Assembly (NCBI GenBank): GCA_017405525.1
Contig: JAFRAH010000043.1
Coordinates: 1 to 34,829, forward strand
Length of the DNA stretch: 34,829 nucleotides
Source: Synergistaceae bacterium
GTDB lineage: Bacteria; Synergistota; Synergistia; Synergistales; Aminobacteriaceae
Direction of reading: 5' to 3'
Shown here one piece after another: positions 1 through 8,051 of the stretch. The notes under the pieces are model-generated. The model ran no database searches, was not told the DNA's origin, and was given only the letters and a program-made list of their open reading frames with translations. How positions within the stretch are numbered: position 1 is the first letter of the stretch; each line of letters opens with the position of its first letter. A program made the position numbers and the translations under genes.

Positions 1-17
1 ATCGGGTATCGGGTATC
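1..17. repeat. Two tandem copies of the heptamer ATCGGGT at the window edge
   Basis: The window opens with ATCGGGT twice followed by ATC. The array may extend beyond the left edge, so its true copy number is unknown. No role can be assigned from what is visible. Confidence 0.3.
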
Positions 18-76
18 TTATTGTCTAGAAAATTCCCATCACAATAATTCACAAGTAACCAATTCAGGAAATAACT

Positions 77-112
77 GCCCTGCTGTGAGTAAGTTCATGG
101 CGGGGCGTTTTT
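77..112 (+). terminator. Intrinsic terminator of the gene left of the window
   Basis: GCCCTGC (77-83) pairs with GCGGGGC (100-106) with one G-T wobble, followed by a G and five T residues. It presumably ends a rightward gene lying outside the window. Confidence 0.7.
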
Positions 113-145
113 CATGCACAAAATTTTTCAGGGGAGGAACACTCT

Positions 146-1072
146 TTGCAGATTTTCCAGCGGTTAAAGCGAAGATATAGGCGTGCTCGTTACGGCCTCG
201 ACACAAGAACAGAATTTGTACTCTCTTCCATCGGGGACATCATCACATCAACAGGAGGGAAGTTAATTACGTTGGGCTCGAAGATACACAGGAGGCACCT
301 GCGCAAATTCATGGGAGGCGGAAATTCATACTGCCTTAAGGACGTGAGGCTTCCTGTTGTCGGCAAGGACGAGGAAGGAACTATGAGGCTGATCAATCTC
401 ATAGACGAGGATATATTTTGCTCATACCTTCATTTTGGCGATGACTACAGCGAGAAAACTTTTGACGTTTGCGAGGGCATTCTTGGCGAAGGACTTTACG
501 GCCTCGTGAACGGGAGCGTGAACGTTACGGTGAAGCCCGGTGATATTGTGATAGATGCCGGGAGCTGCTGCGGGAGCTTTTCCGCCTATGCGTCAGTGAA
601 GGGAGCTGAGGCAGTCTATGCGTTTGAGCCGGTCGCCGAGAATTTCGCCTACCTTGAACGGACAGCCAGCCTCAACAAGAATATTCACCCGGTGAACAAG
701 GGCCTGTCAGACGAAAACACAAGCCGCGACATATTCATAGACCCCGGTCATTTCTCCGGGAGCTCATTCCTTGAGGAGCTGAAGCCCGGCATCCCCGGTA
801 CTCAGGTCGAGACAGTGAGGCTTGACGATTTCGTGAGGGAGAACAACCTTCCACGTGTGGACTTCATCAAGGCAGACATTGAGGGTTTCGAGCGTCATAT
901 GCTGGCAGGAGCTCAGGAGACGCTTGCACGTTTTGCCCCGAAGCTCGCACTCTGCACGTATCACCTCCCGGATGACCCCGAAGTCATGGCCGGGCTCATC
1001 AAGAAGGCTAACCCACGCTATAACATTGTGCAGAAACGTATGAAGCTCTTTGCCTCAGTCCCTCAAGAATAA
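146..1072 (+). CDS. FkbM-family SAM-dependent methyltransferase
   Basis: The 308-residue protein carries the Rossmann methyltransferase core typical of the FkbM family. The SAM-binding glycine motif sits near residues 132-145 (GDIVIDAGSCCGSF), an acidic loop follows (YAFEPVAENFAYL), and DFIKADIEGFE is near residue 240. FkbM proteins usually O-methylate sugars or other small substrates, often within glycan clusters; the substrate here is unknown. The start is TTG at 146, chosen because GGGGAGG lies at 131-137 at proper spacing. The gene stands alone between two terminators. The first 100 residues are basic and poorly conserved. A link to the glycan genes further right is possible but not shown by position. 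Confidence 0.85.
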   Translation: MQIFQRLKRRYRRARYGLDTRTEFVLSSIGDIITSTGGKLITLGSKIHRRHLRKFMGGGNSYCLKDVRLPVVGKDEEGTMRLINLIDEDIFCSYLHFGDDYSEKTFDVCEGILGEGLYGLVNGSVNVTVKPGDIVIDAGSCCGSFSAYASVKGAEAVYAFEPVAENFAYLERTASLNKNIHPVNKGLSDENTSRDIFIDPGHFSGSSFLEELKPGIPGTQVETVRLDDFVRENNLPRVDFIKADIEGFERHMLAGAQETLARFAPKLALCTYHLPDDPEVMAGLIKKANPRYNIVQKRMKLFASVPQE

Positions 1073-1077
1073 CTTAG

Positions 1078-1113
1078 AGCCTCCTCAAAAAACGGGGAGG
1101 CTGTTTTTTTTTT
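1078..1113 (+). terminator. Intrinsic terminator after the FkbM methyltransferase gene
   Basis: AGCCTCC (1078-1084) pairs with GGAGGCT (1096-1102), followed by G and ten T residues. It lies 6 bases after the stop codon. Confidence 0.9.
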
Positions 1114-1154
1114 GCCTGCAAATCTTTTATGCAAACTCCACTAAATCATCAAGC

Positions 1155-1163
1155 TGTTATAAT
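1155..1163 (+). promoter_or_regulatory. Extended -10 promoter box (TGTTATAAT) for the symporter gene
   Basis: TG-T-TATAAT ends 31 bases before the ATG and is followed by GGAGG at 1181-1185. No good -35 box is seen, as is usual for extended -10 promoters. The same motif recurs before several other genes in the window. Confidence 0.6.
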
Positions 1164-1194
1164 CATGCATTATTTTATCTGGAGGTCTTAATCA

Positions 1195-2574
1195 ATGTCA
1201 GAGAAACCGCGTGAAACATTCGCGAGCCGCCTCGGATTTATCTTCTTGTCCGCAGGCTGTGCTATAGGCTTGGGCAACGTCTGGAGGTTCCCCTTCATCA
1301 CAGGTCAGTACGGAGGGGCTGCGTTCGTCCTCGTGTATATCCTGTTCCTGTTATTGCTTGCCATGCCCATAATGGTTATGGAGTTCGCCGTCGGCAGGGC
1401 ATCAGGCCAGAGCGTCGCGCGTTCGTTCAACGTCCTCAGCAACGGCCACAAAGCATGGTCATTGTGGGGATATATAGGCTGGGCGGGAAACTATATCCTC
1501 ATGATGTTCTACACCACAGTTACGGGCTGGATGCTTGCCTACACGTACTATTCTGCGGCAGGCTCATTCTCCAACCTCAACTCGGACGCTATAGGCCAGT
1601 TCTTCGGTTCACTTCTTGCGAGCCCGAACGAATTAGTGTTCTGGATGTTCCTTGCTGTGATTATCGGTGCTGTAGTCTGCTGGTCTGGTCTTCAGAAGGG
1701 AGTCGAGCGCGTAACCAAGGCCATGATGTGCGGCCTTCTTGTCATCATGATTGCCCTTGCTGTGAGGTCAGTAACCCTTGAGGGTGCGGAGAAGGGTCTG
1801 GACTTCTACCTTAAGCCGGATTTCGGGAAGCTCGTGTCTGAAGGTCTGGGAACTACACTATATGCGGCATTAGGTCAGGCATTCTTCACGCTGAGCATAG
1901 GCATCGGGTCAATGGCAATTTTCGGGAGCTACATATCGCGGGACAGGACTCTTTTCGGTGAGAGCCTCATCATAACCGGGCTTGATACGTTCGTGGCACT
2001 GACAGCCGGGCTGATCATATTCCCTGCTTGCTTTGCTTACGGCATAAACCCCGGAGCAGGACCCGGATTGATCTTCGTTACCCTGCCCAACATGTTCAAC
2101 CAGATGCCCAGCGGCAGAATTTGGGGAGCTCTCTTCTTCCTGTTCATGAGCTTTGCGGCACTCTCAACGGTTATTGCGGTCTTCGAGAACATCGTAGCGT
2201 GCTTCATGGACAATTTCGGCTGGACTAGGCAGAAGGCTTCCGTCTTCATGGGAGTGAGCGTGTTCATCCTGTCGATACCCTGCGCATTGGGCTTCAACCT
2301 GTGGTCAGGGTTCCAGCCATTGGGGCCTGGCTCAGGAGTTCTTGACCTTGAGGACTTCATACTGAGCAACAACCTCCTTCCGATTGGGTCGCTGATATAC
2401 CTTCTCTTCTGCGTTACACGTTACGGCTGGGGTTGGGACAAGTTCATTGCTGAGGCTGACACAGGAAAGGGAGCGAAATTCCCGAAGGCAATGCGTTTCT
2501 ACTTCACGTACATTGCGCCGGTAATAATGCTCGTGATTCTTGGCGTGGGATATTACCAGACGTTCAGCAAATAA
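1195..2574 (+). CDS. Sodium-dependent transporter, neurotransmitter:sodium symporter (NSS/SNF) family
   Basis: The 459-residue polytopic membrane protein has about 11-12 hydrophobic helices. The family signature is in the first helix, GLGNVWRFPFITGQYGG near residues 26-42, where the helix unwinds to form the sodium and substrate sites in LeuT-type carriers. Family members import amino acids or related amines using the sodium gradient; the substrate cannot be read from sequence. The length suits bacterial members. The ATG at 1195 has GGAGG at 9-base spacing. It is monocistronic with its own extended -10 promoter. A sodium-coupled importer would suit a cell that keeps a sodium gradient, which relates to the decarboxylase genes further right. 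Confidence 0.93.
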   Translation: MSEKPRETFASRLGFIFLSAGCAIGLGNVWRFPFITGQYGGAAFVLVYILFLLLLAMPIMVMEFAVGRASGQSVARSFNVLSNGHKAWSLWGYIGWAGNYILMMFYTTVTGWMLAYTYYSAAGSFSNLNSDAIGQFFGSLLASPNELVFWMFLAVIIGAVVCWSGLQKGVERVTKAMMCGLLVIMIALAVRSVTLEGAEKGLDFYLKPDFGKLVSEGLGTTLYAALGQAFFTLSIGIGSMAIFGSYISRDRTLFGESLIITGLDTFVALTAGLIIFPACFAYGINPGAGPGLIFVTLPNMFNQMPSGRIWGALFFLFMSFAALSTVIAVFENIVACFMDNFGWTRQKASVFMGVSVFILSIPCALGFNLWSGFQPLGPGSGVLDLEDFILSNNLLPIGSLIYLLFCVTRYGWGWDKFIAEADTGKGAKFPKAMRFYFTYIAPVIMLVILGVGYYQTFSK

Positions 2575-2585
2575 CGGCCTCTGTA

Positions 2586-2594
2586 TGCTATAAT
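2586..2594 (+). promoter_or_regulatory. Extended -10 promoter box (TGCTATAAT) for rubredoxin
   Basis: TGCTATAAT is followed by AACCC and by the Shine-Dalgarno GAGGGAGG, with the ATG at 2623. The surrounding bases closely resemble those at 23908 and 30368. Confidence 0.65.
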
Positions 2595-2622
2595 AACCCA
2601 AACATAGAGGGAGGAAAGTACA

Positions 2623-2781
2623 ATGACAAAATACGTTTGCACAGTGTGCGGATACGTTTACGACCCGGAGGCCGGAGACCCCGACAACGGAGTAGCCCCC
2701 GGAACAAAGTGGGAAGATGTGCCCGAAGATTGGGTGTGCCCGCTCTGCGCAGTAGGAAAGGACATGTTCGAGGCTCAGTAG
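2623..2781 (+). CDS. Rubredoxin
   Basis: A 52-residue protein with the two iron-binding knuckles of rubredoxin: CTVCGY near residues 6-11 and CPLCAVGKD near residues 39-47. Between them is the usual acidic stretch with [15 protein letters not shown] and WVCP. The iron is held by the four cysteines and carries one electron at low potential. In anaerobes rubredoxins often feed oxygen- or superoxide-detoxifying reductases. The length is exactly that of the small single-domain class. The ATG sits after GAGGGAGG, and the gene has its own promoter and terminator, so it is transcribed alone with no visible partner nearby. Confidence 0.97.
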   Translation: MTKYVCTVCGYVYDPEAGDPDNGVAPGTKWEDVPEDWVCPLCAVGKDMFEAQ

Positions 2782-2829
2782 GTCAGGGTGGCCTTTGAGC
2801 CAGTGAAGATAGAGTGAAGTAAATGAATG

Positions 2830-2861
2830 CCCCCGGTTGAAGTCATAGCCGGGGGTTTTTT
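2830..2861 (+). terminator. Intrinsic terminator after rubredoxin
   Basis: CCCCCGG (2830-2836) pairs with CCGGGGG (2849-2855), followed by six T residues. It separates rubredoxin from the convergent acyltransferase gene. Confidence 0.9.
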
Positions 2862-2867
2862 GTCGGA

Positions 2868-3934
2868 TTATGAGAGCCTGCCGCCTGACAGCGTCCTGAA
2901 TGCCTTTTGCCTGAGCAGCTCAATCACTGTGCAGGAGATATACACGATCATGATTACGGCGATTGAGTAGGGTATAAGGTGAGGGCTCTCCTGAAACGAT
3001 GCGTTGCGGAAGACATTCACCCAAAGGAACGGCCTGACGTATCGGTTATCGTGAATGAGGTATACCCCGAAAGTCGCGGAGGCTATGACGTTGATGATTT
3101 TGCTGCTGGGTATGTTGAGGCTCCTGAAACCGATAACGAGGCAGAGAACCGCAAGGACAGTGAACGGCCTCATCATTCCGAGAAAGTAGGAGGACATTTT
3201 AGCGAAGTATGGGTGTCTCGTTCCGGCAATGTCGAGAGCGATAACAGACAGGAAATTAACGCCGACAAATGCTAGGCCGTAGAGAATATATTTCCTGCTC
3301 CCGTAGTCCTCAGCATGAAGCCTCAAGTATCCTGCGAGGCAGTAAAGGCACATGAAGTTTATTGTTGCGTTTGCCCCGAAATCCGAATTTGTCAGCACTG
3401 GAATTATGCACCAGTAAAAAAATATGGCCTTCAAGAATTTTAGGTAGTCCTCACGGCTTAAACTGTGAAGCAGCCTGTTCATGTATGGGTGAACTAAGTA
3501 CATGACAAAATAGGTGCTCGCAAACCACCATTGAGATTTTGTTACCGGCATGAGTATCTTTAACGCTTGCTTTAGTGAGAAGACCTCAAGCCCTGAGACA
3601 GTGAAGAGGCAGTAAATCACCACAGAGTAGAAGAACATCCTAAACCATAGGTTGAACAGCCTGCGGTAATTCAGCCCCGGCGACTTGACGAGAAAATACC
3701 CCGACAACATCACGAATATATCATTGCCGAGACTTCCTCCCATGAAGATGAACTGCTGCCATAACCTGTTGAGTGTGATTGTGTTTGCTGGAAAGTCAAA
3801 CCCTCCATGAACTGCGAAATGATGAGCTACAATAACAAGCATTCCTGCAACTCTCAGCAATTCTAACGCCGAATTTCGGGCAATATGCTGGTCTGGTCTG
3901 GTCTGGTCTGGTCAATTATGATGCCGTTTTTCAT
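2868..3934 (-). CDS. Acyltransferase-3 family membrane protein, phase-variable, out of frame as sequenced
   Basis: About 330-350 residues with roughly ten hydrophobic helices. The family start motif lies around 3860-3881 (ARNSALELLRVAGM), with the helix-1 HH shortly after. Such proteins move acyl groups, usually acetyl, onto sugars of surface glycans. The best start is ATG at 3934, with AGGTGAGG upstream, 26 bases after the M20 stop. From it, five GACCA units (3889-3913) throw the frame off, giving a 23-residue dead peptide. With 4 or 7 units the ATG joins the conserved motif. In the present frame a TGA at 3912-3914 blocks upstream starts. The first usable start is then TTG at 3860, which has no ribosome site and cuts off the conserved motif. 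I infer slipped-strand phase variation, currently OFF. Confidence 0.85.
3889..3913 (-). repeat. Pentanucleotide tandem repeat (GACCA)5, contingency locus
   Basis: Five perfect GACCA units on the minus strand lie inside the 5' coding end of the acyltransferase gene. A 5-base unit changes the frame on each gain or loss, so it acts as a translational switch. Confidence 0.9.
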
Positions 3935-3960
3935 TTTGTCAAGCCTCACCTTGCGTGATA

Positions 3961-5190
3961 TTATTTCCCGGCCATCATCAACGCAAAGACTTTTGCATTG
4001 TTCACGAGGTAGCAGATCTCCGTATACTCGTCCGGCTGATGAGCAACCCCTCCGCATTCCTGAGACCACACAACCGCAGGTATACCCTTCCGCCTGAAGA
4101 TTGCCGCGAAAGTCCCGCCGCCAACTCCCCCTGTATGAGGCTCAATCCCCATCACTGCCTTGACGCTCCCGATGAGCAGCCTGCACACCTCAGCATCAGG
4201 GCTGGTTACTGGTGCGGCATCAGTCCTGTCTATGTCGAGGTCAATTTTCGCCCCCGTCCTGCGCTCAACGTCAAGACGTACACTCTCCACAACGTCAAAC
4301 GCATCATCAAGCGACACTTCGGGCAACACTCGGCAGTCAAACTCGAACCTCTCACGGCCAGGAATGATATTCGTTGCCGGGACGTTCGCAAATCTCCGGG
4401 TTGGCTCAAACGTCGAGAATGGCGGGTCAAACGCGTCGTTCCTCTGTGTGAATGTCCGGTGAAGTGCCTCGTCTACCTCATAGGCCAGAATGTTGGCGGC
4501 ACGGCAGGCGTTTATTCCCCTGTGAGGAAGTGAGGCGTGAACTTGCTTGCCTGTTACGGTGAATGAGAGCTTCCACATTGCTTTTTCGGCTATCTCGATG
4601 AAGTCGCCCGCATCATTCCCGCTGTCAGGAACTACTACCAAGTCATCAGGACGGAATATATCCCCACGTTCAAGCAACGGCTCAAGTCCGTAATGGCTGC
4701 CCATCTCCTCATCAGCCACGAACGCAAGCAGCACCGTGTATTCAGGCTTAACCCCTGCGTCCTGAAGTGCTTTCAGTGCGAACAGTGAGGAGACCAAGCA
4801 GGTACCGTTGTCGCTGACTCCCCGGCCGTAAATCCTTGAGCCCCTGACTTCCGGGCTGAACGGGTCAAGTGTCCAGAGTGTCCTGTCGCCTTCGGGGACT
4901 ACGTCAATGTGTGAGAGAATGCAGAGCCTCTGAGCCTTCTTGCCGGGGTACTCAAGGAACAGTGAGGGCCTCCTGCCTGATGGGGCTTTCTCGTCGTCAA
5001 CGTGCTCAATCCTTATTGTGATGTCTTTCAGTCCGAGGTCATCGATAAGTTTCGCGAGCTCCAGAATTTTTGTGTCCTCACCTGTCCCGCCATTGTGGGG
5101 GGATATTGCCGGTATCCTGCATAAGCGTATGAGTGCCTCAGTCATTGAGCCTTTGAGGGTTTCCACTGAGGTTAGTATTTCGTCAAGCAA
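3961..5190 (-). CDS. M20-family metallopeptidase (ArgE/DapE/carboxypeptidase-like)
   Basis: A 409-residue zinc-dependent amidohydrolase. The metal and catalytic motifs are in order: SHIDVVPEGD (H94, D96), GRGVSDNGT (D127), ADEEMGS (E161-E162), an aspartate in VVPDSGND, and a late histidine in GVAHQPDEY. The dimerisation domain lies between about 190 and 300. Members hydrolyse dipeptides or N-acyl amino acids; the exact substrate is not evident. The start is TTG at 5190 with AGGAGG 11 bases upstream; a nearby ATG meets an immediate stop. It sits in a leftward operon between a glycosyltransferase and the phase-variable acyltransferase. It may therefore be a passenger, or may act on an amide-linked sugar substituent, which is speculation. 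Confidence 0.88.
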   Translation of the reverse strand: MLDEILTSVETLKGSMTEALIRLCRIPAISPHNGGTGEDTKILELAKLIDDLGLKDITIRIEHVDDEKAPSGRRPSLFLEYPGKKAQRLCILSHIDVVPEGDRTLWTLDPFSPEVRGSRIYGRGVSDNGTCLVSSLFALKALQDAGVKPEYTVLLAFVADEEMGSHYGLEPLLERGDIFRPDDLVVVPDSGNDAGDFIEIAEKAMWKLSFTVTGKQVHASLPHRGINACRAANILAYEVDEALHRTFTQRNDAFDPPFSTFEPTRRFANVPATNIIPGRERFEFDCRVLPEVSLDDAFDVVESVRLDVERRTGAKIDLDIDRTDAAPVTSPDAEVCRLLIGSVKAVMGIEPHTGGVGGGTFAAIFRRKGIPAVVWSQECGGVAHQPDEYTEICYLVNNAKVFALMMAGK

Positions 5191-5223
5191 TTTACTTCAT
5201 GCCTCCTGTTTTTGTGATGGGTA

Positions 5224-6219
5224 TTATTCTACACTGTCAGCATCTTCACGCATAATCTCAAGGAGCGTTTTACCCTCCGGCCATGTGTTATAGGCATCGA
5301 GGACTGCCCTCATCTGCCTGTCATTTGCACCGCCAAAGACGTTTGCCTCAGCCAGTGAGGTTAGCTGTGAGTTGTACACCATGAAGCCGGGCACTCCTAT
5401 ATTCAGCGCGCTCTTGTGGGCAACCAGGACTGTCCTTGTCCCGTTGAGCATCTCCATGAACCTGAGCCATATATCATCAGCCTTTGGGCAGAGCCTCATC
5501 ATTGCCTCAAGGTTGAACGCCTCAGTGTGAAGGCTGTGAGGAGGGTAGAGCACTCCGCTGACACCAGACGCAAAATAGCAGTGTGAGGCATGGCCGGGAA
5601 TTCCTCCGAGTGTGTCGAAGTCGTTATAGTCCGCCAACTTCCCGTCATCAAGAAATTTTGCCTCCTCAACGCGCATTGCCGAGACACAGCCGGGATTTCT
5701 GGAATATGACATGCAGAGCCCCTCGATTACGTCAGCGTCATATATCCAGTCGTCATCGAACGTGATTACTATGTCTTCAGGGTATTCCTTGAGCGCGTAG
5801 AAATATTTTGTGTGCGGGCCTATGTCCTTCCTGAACTCGACATCAACCCCGCATTCCCTGACCTCGTCAAAAATATCCGGCAGCTTCTTTTCCGGGAACT
5901 TGTCCTCACCAAGCCAGAGTATTATCTTGTCGGGCTTCATCGTCTGGTTCAGGAGGGAGCCTATCACGTAGGGAACAATCCCAATTCTTGCGGGGTAGCT
6001 GGTCAGTGAGGCTATGATCTTCTTGGGACGCTGTTCGGTTGTGTTGAGGCCGTTACGGTTGAGCTTGAAGGATGCCTTGTACTTGAGCCACTTCACGAAA
6101 AGCCAAGCCAAGCGCAACCTGATGAAAACGTAGCGGCTGGCTCTGAAAATGAACGGGCTCTTGTGGATTTTTCCCTTCAGGCGTGAGAGGAACGGCTGTT
6201 TTTTGTCTGGTGTCTGCAT
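5224..6219 (-). CDS. Glycosyltransferase, family-2-like (GT-A fold)
   Basis: The 331-residue protein has the opening ASLTSYPARI near residue 70 followed by SLLNQTMKPDKIILWL, typical of a class of GT-A sugar transferases encoded in capsule and LPS loci. The metal-binding acidic motif is TFDDDWIYD near residues 153-161. The first 65 residues are basic with a weak hydrophobic patch, suggesting membrane association. It presumably adds a sugar to a lipid-linked glycan; donor and acceptor are unknown. The ATG at 6219 has AAGGAA 9 bases upstream. It is followed after 33 bases by the M20 gene and then the acyltransferase, so it likely heads a three-gene leftward operon that modifies a surface glycan. 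Confidence 0.8.
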   Translation of the reverse strand: MQTPDKKQPFLSRLKGKIHKSPFIFRASRYVFIRLRLAWLFVKWLKYKASFKLNRNGLNTTEQRPKKIIASLTSYPARIGIVPYVIGSLLNQTMKPDKIILWLGEDKFPEKKLPDIFDEVRECGVDVEFRKDIGPHTKYFYALKEYPEDIVITFDDDWIYDADVIEGLCMSYSRNPGCVSAMRVEEAKFLDDGKLADYNDFDTLGGIPGHASHCYFASGVSGVLYPPHSLHTEAFNLEAMMRLCPKADDIWLRFMEMLNGTRTVLVAHKSALNIGVPGFMVYNSQLTSLAEANVFGGANDRQMRAVLDAYNTWPEGKTLLEIMREDADSVE

Positions 6220-6285
6220 TATGGTTTGTTCCTTCCTTGATTGTGAGGTGATTGATGCGGGAATTTTACCACAACAAATTTAACA

Positions 6286-6309
6286 CAGGCATGAATAACC
6301 GAGTGCCTG
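6286..6309 (-). terminator. Hairpin downstream of rho, possible terminator
   Basis: CAGGCA (6286-6291) pairs with TGCCTG (6304-6309). On the minus strand it is followed by a loosely T-rich stretch without a clean T run. It could end the rho transcript or structure the leader of the next operon. Confidence 0.3.
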
Positions 6310-6351
6310 CGCAAAAGTCAGCTCATCAAAATTTTTCCGGGTATTATGGTT

Positions 6352-7980
6352 TTATGCCAGCTTTATTGAGTTCAGAAAGTCGCTGTTCTTCTCCGTCTGC
6401 CTGAGCTTGTCCAGTATCAGGTTCAACGCCCCAGCCTCATCAACTCCGGCAATCCTCTTCCTGAGTATCCAGAGCCTTTTCAGTTCCTCTTCAGGTATCA
6501 GCAGCTCTTCACGTCTTGTTCCCGAACGCGTTATGTCAATCGCCGGGAATATTCTTTGCTCCGAGAGCTTCCGGGACAAATGCAGCTCCATGTTCCCCGT
6601 GCCCTTGAACTCCTCATAGATCACGTCATCCATTCTTGAGCCGGTATCAGTCAGTGCAGTCCCGATAATCGTCAAGCTCCCGCCTTCCTCGAAATTCCTT
6701 GCTGCCCCGAAAAATCTCTTCGGGAAATACAGTCCTGAAGGGTCAAGCCCTCCCGACAATGTACGTCCTGACGGTGGCACTGTGAGGTTTGACGCTCTGG
6801 CAAGCCTTGTGATACTGTCGAGGAGAATAACAACATCCTTCTTTGCCTCAACAAGACGCTTTGCCTTCTCCAGTGCAAGATTGGCCACACGTATATGCTC
6901 GTCAGCCGGGCGGTCGAACGTTGACGCAATGACCTCGCCATCAATTGAACGTGATATGTCCGTAACTTCTTCGGGCCGCTCGTCAATCAGCAGGGCCATG
7001 ATGATTATTTCGGGTGAGTTCGCTGAAATTGCCCGTGCTATTCGCTTCAGGAGGGTAGTTTTCCCTGCCTTCGGTGGCGACACCAGGAGTGCCCTTTGTC
7101 CCAGTCCTATGGGTGCGAACATGTCAACGAGACGTGTAGCCAGGTCTTTCGGGTCATACTCAAGGCTGAGCCTCTTGTCCGGGAATATCGGGGTAAGCTG
7201 CGCGAACATTGGCCTTCTCCGTGAGTGCTCAGGATCGGAGTAGTTCACCGTCTCGACACGCAGTAATGCCTCGTAGTGCTCCTGATCCCGTGGAGGACGT
7301 ATCAGCCCCCAGATAACGTCGCCGTTGCGCAGGCCGAAACGCCGGATCTGTGAGGACGACAAATATACATCGCTGTCTGTCGGGAGCATTCCCTTCGGAC
7401 GGAGAAACCCGAAATTTTCCGGGAGTATCTCCAGAGTTCCGCCACCAAAACGGTAATTCATGCTCTCAGCCTGTGCCTTGAGTATCGCTATAATCAGGTC
7501 GTCCTTTCGGATTGATGAGGGTATGCTGACTTCGAGCTCTTTGGCCAGCTTCCGGAGGTCCATTGCGTTCCTTGAGGCAAGCATGGCGTATGTGTACTTG
7601 GGTTTTGGGTGCTGGATGACCTCACGCCTTCCCCTGAATCCCGGACGCTGTTCACGCGCTACACCTTCAGGGCTGGGCATGTCATCATCAGGTTCATCAT
7701 CGGGTTCATCCTGAATTTCCGGCTCATCTGGCTCGTAGCTGTCTTCGAGGTCGTCGGGCTCGTCATAGCGGGCTTCTTCCTGTATCTCCTGAACTTCTGC
7801 GCTGAGTTCTTCGGGTGTCATTTCCGGGCTTATCATCAATTCTTCAGCTATTTCCTCCTGTTCTTTTCTTGCGGCGGCCTTTCGTGCTGTTGCGGGTGAT
7901 GCACGTTTTCTTTTCTGCGCTGTGGTTTCCTGTGATGTTTCTTCTGTGGCTGGTTCAAGTGATTTTGCTTTTCTAGGCAT
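6352..7980 (-). CDS. rho: Transcription termination factor Rho
   Basis: The 542-residue hexameric RNA-dependent ATPase releases RNA polymerase at unstructured C-rich sites. Visible elements are the helical N-terminal domain (around 130-175), the RNA-binding cold-shock fold (YRFGGGTLEILPENFGFLR), Walker A PPKAGKTTL near residue 300, and Walker B VVILLDSITRLARAS. Further on are the central-channel segments around FFGAARNFEEGGS and EEFKGTGNMELHLSR. An extra N-terminal stretch of about 120 residues, first basic and alanine-rich and then strongly acidic (many Asp, Glu and Pro near 70-105), precedes the core; such insertions occur in several phyla. The ATG at 7980 has AAGGAA upstream. Rho makes frameshifted, untranslated mRNA unstable in transcription, which matters for the phase-variable genes here. 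Confidence 0.98.
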   Translation of the reverse strand: MPRKAKSLEPATEETSQETTAQKRKRASPATARKAAARKEQEEIAEELMISPEMTPEELSAEVQEIQEEARYDEPDDLEDSYEPDEPEIQDEPDDEPDDDMPSPEGVAREQRPGFRGRREVIQHPKPKYTYAMLASRNAMDLRKLAKELEVSIPSSIRKDDLIIAILKAQAESMNYRFGGGTLEILPENFGFLRPKGMLPTDSDVYLSSSQIRRFGLRNGDVIWGLIRPPRDQEHYEALLRVETVNYSDPEHSRRRPMFAQLTPIFPDKRLSLEYDPKDLATRLVDMFAPIGLGQRALLVSPPKAGKTTLLKRIARAISANSPEIIIMALLIDERPEEVTDISRSIDGEVIASTFDRPADEHIRVANLALEKAKRLVEAKKDVVILLDSITRLARASNLTVPPSGRTLSGGLDPSGLYFPKRFFGAARNFEEGGSLTIIGTALTDTGSRMDDVIYEEFKGTGNMELHLSRKLSEQRIFPAIDITRSGTRREELLIPEEELKRLWILRKRIAGVDEAGALNLILDKLRQTEKNSDFLNSIKLA

Positions 7981-8020
7981 GAATTTTTTTCCTTAACGTG
8001 TAATGTGATGAATGACAAGG

Positions 8021-8043
8021 CCGGGGAGCATAATACCCCCCGG
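8021..8043 (-). terminator. Hairpin between pfkA and rho
   Basis: CCGGGG (8021-8026) pairs with CCCCGG (8038-8043). No T run follows on the minus strand, so it may be a weak terminator for pfkA or a structured part of the rho leader. Confidence 0.35.
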
Positions 8044-8051
8044 GTAAAGCA

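Noticed and set aside
3955-4533. A 192-codon plus-strand frame inside the M20 peptidase gene
   Set aside because: It has no recognisable domain or ribosome site and lies fully opposite a conserved enzyme.
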